DNA from: Sorangium sp051521495
GTDB taxonomy: Bacteria; Myxococcota_A; Polyangia; Polyangiales; Polyangiaceae
NCBI RefSeq assembly: GCF_051521495.1
Contig: NZ_CP150355.1
Coordinates: forward strand, 8,060,001 to 8,124,000
Length of the DNA: 64,000 nt
Direction: 5' to 3'
The position numbers and the translations under genes were made by a program. The notes beneath the pieces are model-generated. The model was not told the origin of the DNA and searched no databases. It saw nothing but the letters and a program-made list of their open reading frames with translations. Below are positions 60,301 to 64,000 of the stretch, in pieces (within the stretch, counting starts at the first letter, position 1; every line of letters begins with the position of its first letter).

Positions 60301-60591
60301 GTCCCGACGACCGTCATCAACGCCGGGTCCGCGCCGGCCAGCGACGTGCGGATCCGGTACTACGCGGGCGATCCCGGCCAGGGCGGGACGGTGCTCCACG
60401 AGGAGGTCGTAGCGGGGCCGATCGCGCCGGGGGCGAGGGTGAGCCTCACCGCCGCCATCAAGCCGTTCCCGTGGAACCTGTCGATCCTGGTCTACGCGGT
60501 CGTCGATCCGGACGGGACGATCGACGAGTGCAACGACGGGAACAACAAGGACGCCGCCTCGGACAAGGTGATCTGCGAGCACGTCGATTGA
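57340..60591 (+). CDS. Large lipoprotein with Cys-rich front, FG-GAP repeats and CARDB-like C-terminus
   Basis: This 1083-residue protein begins at ATG 57340 (ATG 57310 also possible). The signal MPTCPRQLLPRALPWFCLAL leads to lipobox LAAC and a Gly/Ser/Thr linker. A Cys-rich region follows (CEGVSCRADQHCEDEDGQGTC, CDDLTCDATEVC, CQSDLECAFNQFC). The central part has FG-GAP-like calcium loops (NLDDDNGDGLINELDFPEII, DLDGDGVPEIVAV, DFDGDGFPEVG, DFNGDGAAEVIY, DVDNDGNAEIVFG). The last 200 residues hold two CARDB-like adhesive beta domains (VAITVRVENLGDLRVGPGVAVKFYG, DVPTTVINAGSAPASDVRIRYYAG). It is a likely cell-surface, calcium-bound adhesion or scaffold protein. It is transcribed alone. Confidence 0.85.
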   Translation: MPTCPRQLLPRALPWFCLALAACGGDPDVATPPGDGGGGAGGASSSTGEGGGFVGATSGSGGSGGSESGCEGVSCRADQHCEDEDGQGTCVNNTCDDLTCDATEVCETPPDGGARCVDIACQSDLECAFNQFCDGTICVLDTCTAGARTCDGDSLRLCVSNGSTTRELFTCGGDAYFESKCTDDGAGNASCPCEDDWDCPTYASCEVGSCSGTGAAPTCLLPPEPFADALPQNEIQWGGQNRANSDAANSPFKTSAQTVMTPLVANLDDDNGDGLINELDFPEIIFTTFCGSEFSKNGVLRVIHGGGPSKGGNYLAVLGSQVWHEGDPIDAPYTCDDATLMPTAGLAVGDLDGDGVPEIVAVTESSGLQIFSNTGETKVLANNLWEGYNEPSPALANIDGEGLPEIVVGPHVFTLRVDDATRELSIVDHFKGDKAQGLQGSPANPMNRLGPIACVANLNDDPRLEIVAGSTAYALPRPPAGVKSRAECAPPYPNNEEATAFCDGKLLVVWDGQTVNGTVGIPNAQRDGLCAVADVLGADQAAAPGPNNPLDQRPEVILFNNGHFFVLNGQNGTIQRHQALGDGANFDGGAPNVDDFDGDGFPEVGTAFGLRYMMFDLQAPTAECPAWPIAFTDAGTGLQGNPERTPNGKPCTTDEQCGAPGAATCNKQRGACVCYHNGWQRVTEDDSSRTTGSSVFDFNGDGAAEVIYNDECYFRIYDGVTADVLFKVPSPSRTRSEYPIVADVDNDGNAEIVFGTSNESNHCSEGTDYNNGLEVWGAQNDLWVSARRIWNQHSYHVTNVLESGGIPLREPESWKPYGGRVYNTYRSNPRSYGIAPDLALSGIQVSSPDATCGELTDEVAITVRVENLGDLRVGPGVAVKFYGEWDTPDVDEPLYGEDLAPLQFVLQTSIEPHSSLLLTVGYNAANNPQGTLPARVRAVVDEDATERECHEDNNALTAPLDAGSARPDLQIEIGRVTDVKCNVQQVDVPTTVINAGSAPASDVRIRYYAGDPGQGGTVLHEEVVAGPIAPGARVSLTAAIKPFPWNLSILVYAVVDPDGTIDECNDGNNKDAASDKVICEHVD

Positions 60592-60600
60592 CGCGCCTGC

Positions 60601-60634
60601 GGCCGGCCGGCGGGCCCACCCCGCCGGCGGCCGG
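60601..60634. terminator. GC-rich hairpin after the lipoprotein gene
   Basis: An imperfect inverted repeat GGCCGGCCGGCGGG / CCCGCCGGCGGCCGG lies 10 bp after the lipoprotein stop. There is no T-run. It may mark transcript end. Confidence 0.5.
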
Positions 60635-60776
60635 ACGCGCGGGCATCGCACGAACGCCGGCTCCCGCCCGTAGCGTGCGCGGTGCTATGCCTGAGCGCCC
60701 GCCGCGCCGCCGGCGCCCCGCGAGGCGCGCCCGCGCGGCGCGCGCCACCTCCTGCGACCCACGCCCCCACAGCGCC

Positions 60777-62708
60777 ATGCTCGGAACGTCGAATCTCGCA
60801 AAATCATTCGGTGATCGAACCCTCTTCGAGGGCGTCTCGCTCAAGCTGAACGCCGGGTCCCGCTACGGCCTGGTGGGCGCGAACGGCTCGGGGAAGACCA
60901 CCTTCCTGAAGATCGTGGCGGGCGACGAGCCCGCGAGCGACGGGAACGTCAGCGTCCCGAAGGACGCCCGCGTGGGCGTGCTCCGGCAGGACCGGTTCCT
61001 CAGCGATGACCAGATCATCCTGGATCTCGCGATGATGGGCGATCACGTCGTGTGGGAGGCGCTCATCGAGTCGCGCCGCCTCGCGGAGGACGGGGGCGAC
61101 GCCGGCCGGGTGGCCGACCTGGAGGACCGAATCCGCGCCCACGACGGCTACACGCTGGAGGCGCGCGCGAGCGCCGTCCTCGAGGGGCTCGGCATCCCCG
61201 TGGAGGCCCACCGGAGGCCGCTCTCCACGCTGTCGGGCGGCTTCAAGCTGCGCGTGCTCCTCGCGCAGGTCCTGCTCGGCGGCGCGGACGTGCTGCTGCT
61301 CGACGAGCCCACGAACCACCTCGACATCCTCTCCATCCGGTGGCTGGAGAAGTTCCTGGCCGGCTACAAGGGCTGCGCGGTGGTCATCTCCCACGACCAG
61401 CGCTTCCTCGACAACGTCGCCACGCACATCCTCGACGTCGACTACGAGACCATCACGCTCTACACGGGCAACTACGCCGCCTTCGTCGTCGAGAAGCAGG
61501 CGATCCGCGAGCGCAAGCAGGCCGAGATCGCCCGCGCCGAGAAGATCATCGCGGACAAGCGCGCGTTCGTGGAGCGGTTCGGCGCGAAGGCGACCAAGGC
61601 GCGCCAGGCGCAGAGCCGGCTCAAGCAGATCGAGAAGATCGAGGTCGAGGAGCTCGCGGACACGTCGCGGCGCTCGCCTCTGTTCCGGTTCGCGATCCAG
61701 CGGCCGAGCGGGCGCGACGTGCTCGAGGCGAAGGGGATCTCGAAGTCGTACGGCGCGAAGCAGGTGCTGCGCGACGTCTCGCTGTCGGTGCGGCGGGGCG
61801 AGCGGGTGGCGGTGATCGGGCCGAACGGGCTCGGCAAATCGACCCTGCTCAAGATCCTCGTGGGCCGGCTCGCGGCCGACGCCGGCGGCGCGTCGTGGGG
61901 GCACGAGGTCCGCGTCGGCTACTTCGCCCAGGATCATCGCGAGCTGCTCGACGACGGGTCGATGACGCCGCTCTCCTTCCTGTGGGCGGCGTGCCCCGAC
62001 GAGTCGCCGAGCTACGTCCGCGGCCAGCTCGGCAGGGCGCTGTTCTCGGGCGACGACGTGGAGAAGAGCGTCGGCTCGCTCTCCGGCGGCGAGGCGGCGC
62101 GGCTCATCTTCTGCCGGATCATCGTGGAGCGGCCCAACGTGCTCGTGCTCGACGAGCCGACGAACCACCTCGACCTCGAGGCGATCCAGGGGCTCGTCGA
62201 GGGGCTCAAGGCGTTCGAGGGGACGGTGCTCTTCGTCTCGCACGATCGCTACTTCGTGTCGGAGCTGGCGACGCGCATCCTCGAGGTCACGCCGAATGGA
62301 CCGCGCGATTTCCCCGGCACCTACGAGGAGTACCTGGCCGGCTGCGGCGACGATCACCTCGACGCCGACACGGTGGTGCTCAAAGCGAAGCGCGAGCACC
62401 AGAAGGCGGCGGCGTCGCCCGAGGCGGGCGGCTCCTGGGAGGAGCAGAAGCGGCGGCGCAACCGGCAGAAGGAGCTACCGGCGCGGCGCGACAAGGTGCT
62501 GGCGTCCATCGAGGCGGCCGAGGCGCGGAAGAAGGCGATCCACGACCTTTACTGCAGCGACGGCTTCTTCGAGCGCACCGGGCAGGCCGAGATCGCGGCG
62601 CTCCAGGCCGAGGACGAGGCGCTCGGGCCGCGCATCGAGGCGCTCATGGCGGAGTGGGAGCAGCTCGAGCAGGAGATCGCGGAGCTCGGGGCGGTCCAGC
62701 CGCAGTGA
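60777..62708 (+). CDS. ABC-F family ATPase (Uup/EttA-like ribosome-associated)
   Basis: This 643-residue soluble protein has two ATP-binding cassettes: Walker A GANGSGKTT (about 33-41) and GPNGLGKST, signatures LSGGFKLRV and LSGGEAARL, Walker B VLLLDEPTNHLD and VLVLDEPTNHLD, and switch His in VISHDQRFL and FVSHDRYFV. Between the cassettes lies the ABC-F linker helix pair (RKQAEIARAEKIIADKRAFVERFGAKATKARQAQSRLKQIEKI). The C-terminus (about 550-640) is a coiled coil like Uup. ABC-F proteins act on the ribosome E site or DNA, not in transport. ATG at 60777 starts MLGTSNLAKSFGDRTLFEGVSL, a usual family N-terminus. Confidence 0.92.
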   Translation: MLGTSNLAKSFGDRTLFEGVSLKLNAGSRYGLVGANGSGKTTFLKIVAGDEPASDGNVSVPKDARVGVLRQDRFLSDDQIILDLAMMGDHVVWEALIESRRLAEDGGDAGRVADLEDRIRAHDGYTLEARASAVLEGLGIPVEAHRRPLSTLSGGFKLRVLLAQVLLGGADVLLLDEPTNHLDILSIRWLEKFLAGYKGCAVVISHDQRFLDNVATHILDVDYETITLYTGNYAAFVVEKQAIRERKQAEIARAEKIIADKRAFVERFGAKATKARQAQSRLKQIEKIEVEELADTSRRSPLFRFAIQRPSGRDVLEAKGISKSYGAKQVLRDVSLSVRRGERVAVIGPNGLGKSTLLKILVGRLAADAGGASWGHEVRVGYFAQDHRELLDDGSMTPLSFLWAACPDESPSYVRGQLGRALFSGDDVEKSVGSLSGGEAARLIFCRIIVERPNVLVLDEPTNHLDLEAIQGLVEGLKAFEGTVLFVSHDRYFVSELATRILEVTPNGPRDFPGTYEEYLAGCGDDHLDADTVVLKAKREHQKAAASPEAGGSWEEQKRRRNRQKELPARRDKVLASIEAAEARKKAIHDLYCSDGFFERTGQAEIAALQAEDEALGPRIEALMAEWEQLEQEIAELGAVQPQ

Positions 62709-62726
62709 GGTCCTGCCGGGCCGCTC

Positions 62727-62878
62727 GGCCCCGGGAGAGGGGGTCCGCCGCGCGGCGCGGGGGCCCCGCCGAACTCGCCTGAGACGATGATCCTCCGGCT
62801 CCGCCGGAGGATCATCGTCTCAGGCTCAAACATCGGCCCATCCCCCGCGCCGCGCGGCGGACCCCCTCTCCCGGGGCC
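62727..62878 (-). repeat. Nested palindromic element, copy 2
   Basis: Outer arms 62727-62763 and 62842-62878 are perfect 37 bp inverted repeats. The inner arms 62778-62799 and 62803-62824 are 22 bp with a 3-base loop. On the minus strand the spacers read GGGCCGATGTTTGAGCC and AGGCGAGTTCGGCGGGG, matching copy 1 at 7863-8021. Compared with copy 1 the outer arms differ at nine of 37 positions, each compensated in the other arm. It lies between convergent genes. Confidence 0.9.
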
Positions 62879-62978
62879 TACCGGTGCTCTGTTGATGACC
62901 CGCTCAGCATGATAAGTACGCCGAGCACCGAAAACGTCGAGGTGGGCCCGTATCCGAAGCGGGCGAGCCGTCGCTCGA

Positions 62979-64000
62979 TCAGTGGCCTCTCGTCTTGCGG
63001 CTGGCCATGTCGATGCCGACGGCCAGGATGAGGATGATGCCCTTGATGATCGGCTGCCAGAAGCTCTCCGTGTTCATCAGGCTCATGCCGTTGTCGAGCG
63101 AGGCCATGACGAGCGCGCCGAGCAGCGCGCCCCAGATGGTGCCCTGCCCGCCGAGCAGCGACGTGCCGCCGATCACGGCGGCCGCGATGGCGTCGAGCTC
63201 CATCATCCGGCCGGCGTCCGAGGTCGCAGAGCCGACACGGGCGGTGAGCACCACGCCAGCGATGCCCGCCATCACGCCCATCAGCGTGAACACGGCGATG
63301 AGGTGACGATCGATGTTGATGCCGGAGTAGAAGGCCGCCTCGCGGTTGCCGCCGATCGCGTAGAGGTGCCGCCCGAACGTCGTGTGCTTCGCGAGCACCG
63401 TGAACGCGGTCGCGAGCACGAGCACGACCAGCACGGGGAACGGGACACCCTCGTAGGAGTTCATCAAGGCCGCGAACGCGAGGGAGAACACGGCGAGCCC
63501 GATCCACGGGTAGCGCGCCGAGCCGGTCGCGCGCGCCGCCTTGTACAGCAGCCCGACGCAGAGGACGCCAGCGCCCGCCCAGCCGAGGGTGTGCGGCACG
63601 TACGCCTGGCCCACGAACAGGTAAGGACGCGCCGGCGAGATGGACACTCCGCCCGTCAAGCCGAGTATGGATCCCTGGAAGATGAGCATCCCGCCGAGCG
63701 TGACGATGAAGGGGGGAATCCGCAGCCGCGCCACGAGGGTGCCCTGCACGAAGCCAAGGACGGCCCCGAGCAGGAGCGGCAGGACGAAGGCGGCCGGCAG
63801 CGGCCAGCCGAGGCTCACGTAGATCATCGCCGACGAGGCGCCGAGCAGGCCGGCGAGCGCGCCCACCGAGAGATCGATCTGCCCCGCGACGATGACCATC
63901 ACCATGCCGACGGCCAGGATCGAGGTCACCGACATCTGCCGCGCGAGGAGCGTCAGGTTGCGCGGCGTCACGAACGTCCCATCGGTCGTGATCGAGAAGG
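62979..64000 (-). CDS. Sugar ABC transporter permease, XylH/RbsC type (5' end outside window)
   Basis: About 340 residues are visible; the frame is open to the window edge, where DGTFVTPRNLTLLARQMSVTSILAVGMVMVIVAG starts the first full helix. It has about 8-10 membrane helices and the BPD_transp_2 signatures DLSVGALAGLLG, IPPFIVTLGGMLIFQGSILGLTGG, YAIGGNREAAFYSGIN and MMELDAIAAAVIGGTSLLGGQGTIWGALLGAL. The longer loop after helix 5 (VGQAYVPHTLGWAGAGVLCVGLLYKAARA) fits XylH-type xylose permeases better than RbsC. The binding protein and ATPase should lie beyond the window edge, upstream of this gene. Stop at 62979. Confidence 0.9.
   Translation of the reverse strand, partial: FSITTDGTFVTPRNLTLLARQMSVTSILAVGMVMVIVAGQIDLSVGALAGLLGASSAMIYVSLGWPLPAAFVLPLLLGAVLGFVQGTLVARLRIPPFIVTLGGMLIFQGSILGLTGGVSISPARPYLFVGQAYVPHTLGWAGAGVLCVGLLYKAARATGSARYPWIGLAVFSLAFAALMNSYEGVPFPVLVVLVLATAFTVLAKHTTFGRHLYAIGGNREAAFYSGINIDRHLIAVFTLMGVMAGIAGVVLTARVGSATSDAGRMMELDAIAAAVIGGTSLLGGQGTIWGALLGALVMASLDNGMSLMNTESFWQPIIKGIILILAVGIDMASRKTRGH

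Noticed and set aside
62880..62978. Hydrophobic short continuation after the sugar permease stop (RRLARFGYGP, VLGVLIML)
   Set aside because: It is in a different frame from the permease and has no start; too short to support a gene or frameshift claim.

Overview
The window is a 64 kb stretch of very GC-rich bacterial chromosome. Three Hanks-type Ser/Thr kinases with low-complexity tails, an FHA-domain sigma-54 activator, an ECF sigma factor with a membrane tail, many large Cys-rich or repeat lipoproteins (DDDCDG, EGF-like, FG-GAP/VCBS, LamG, PEGA) and wide, hairpin-rich intergenic DNA together suggest a myxobacterium, most likely a Sorangium/Polyangium-type genome. This is inferred from gene content; there is no rRNA or other taxonomic marker, and I recognised no tRNA, CRISPR array, insertion sequence or replication origin.

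Layout. 0-2.1 kb: 3' part of a GT4 glycosyltransferase and a Ser/Thr kinase. 2.6-12.4 kb: a 1621-residue zincin lipoprotein, a small membrane protein and two paralogous Cys-rich lipoproteins. 12.6-16.1 kb: a B12/radical SAM protein and a KefB-type K+/H+ antiporter. 16.3-19.1 kb: an overlapping kinase / FHA-sigma-54-activator pair. 19.4-25.7 kb: YbjN-like protein, PspA/IM30, a Ca2+-type P-ATPase and a secreted repeat protein. 25.7-30.7 kb: a debris zone with heptamer tandem repeats, an SDR gene fragment, a PD-(D/E)XK-like gene and a fragment of a second copy, a broken ECF-sigma plus kinase module, and a less GC-rich two-gene insert (secreted peptide plus an orphan ClpX-type zinc finger protein). 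30.9-35.8 kb: two paralogous lipoproteins (one frameshifted), a PEGA/TPR membrane protein and a divergent membrane-tailed ECF sigma. 36-39.7 kb: a TPR regulator-like protein and small secreted proteins. 39.9-48.3 kb: three tandemly duplicated EGF-like lipoprotein genes with repeated upstream regions, plus a secreted protein gene of which an 85 bp fragment was carried along by the duplication. 48.6-52.2 kb: an overlapping operon of two P-loop ATPases. 52.3-64 kb: a dehydrogenase/aldo-keto reductase pair, a kinase-SUMF1 fusion, an orphan ABC ATPase, a 1083-residue VCBS/CARDB-like lipoprotein, an ABC-F protein and a XylH-type sugar permease cut by the window end.

The most unusual signal is a pair of homologous nested palindromes (7863-8021 and 62727-62878, opposite orientation). 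Each has perfect 37 bp outer arms enclosing a perfect hairpin of 20 or 22 bp, separated by two conserved unpaired boxes. The outer arms differ between the copies at nine positions, and each change is compensated in the partner arm. This looks like an undescribed structured repeat or RNA family. Other unusual items are the two-ATPase operon, the secreted-peptide/zinc-finger island and the EGF-lipoprotein duplication array.
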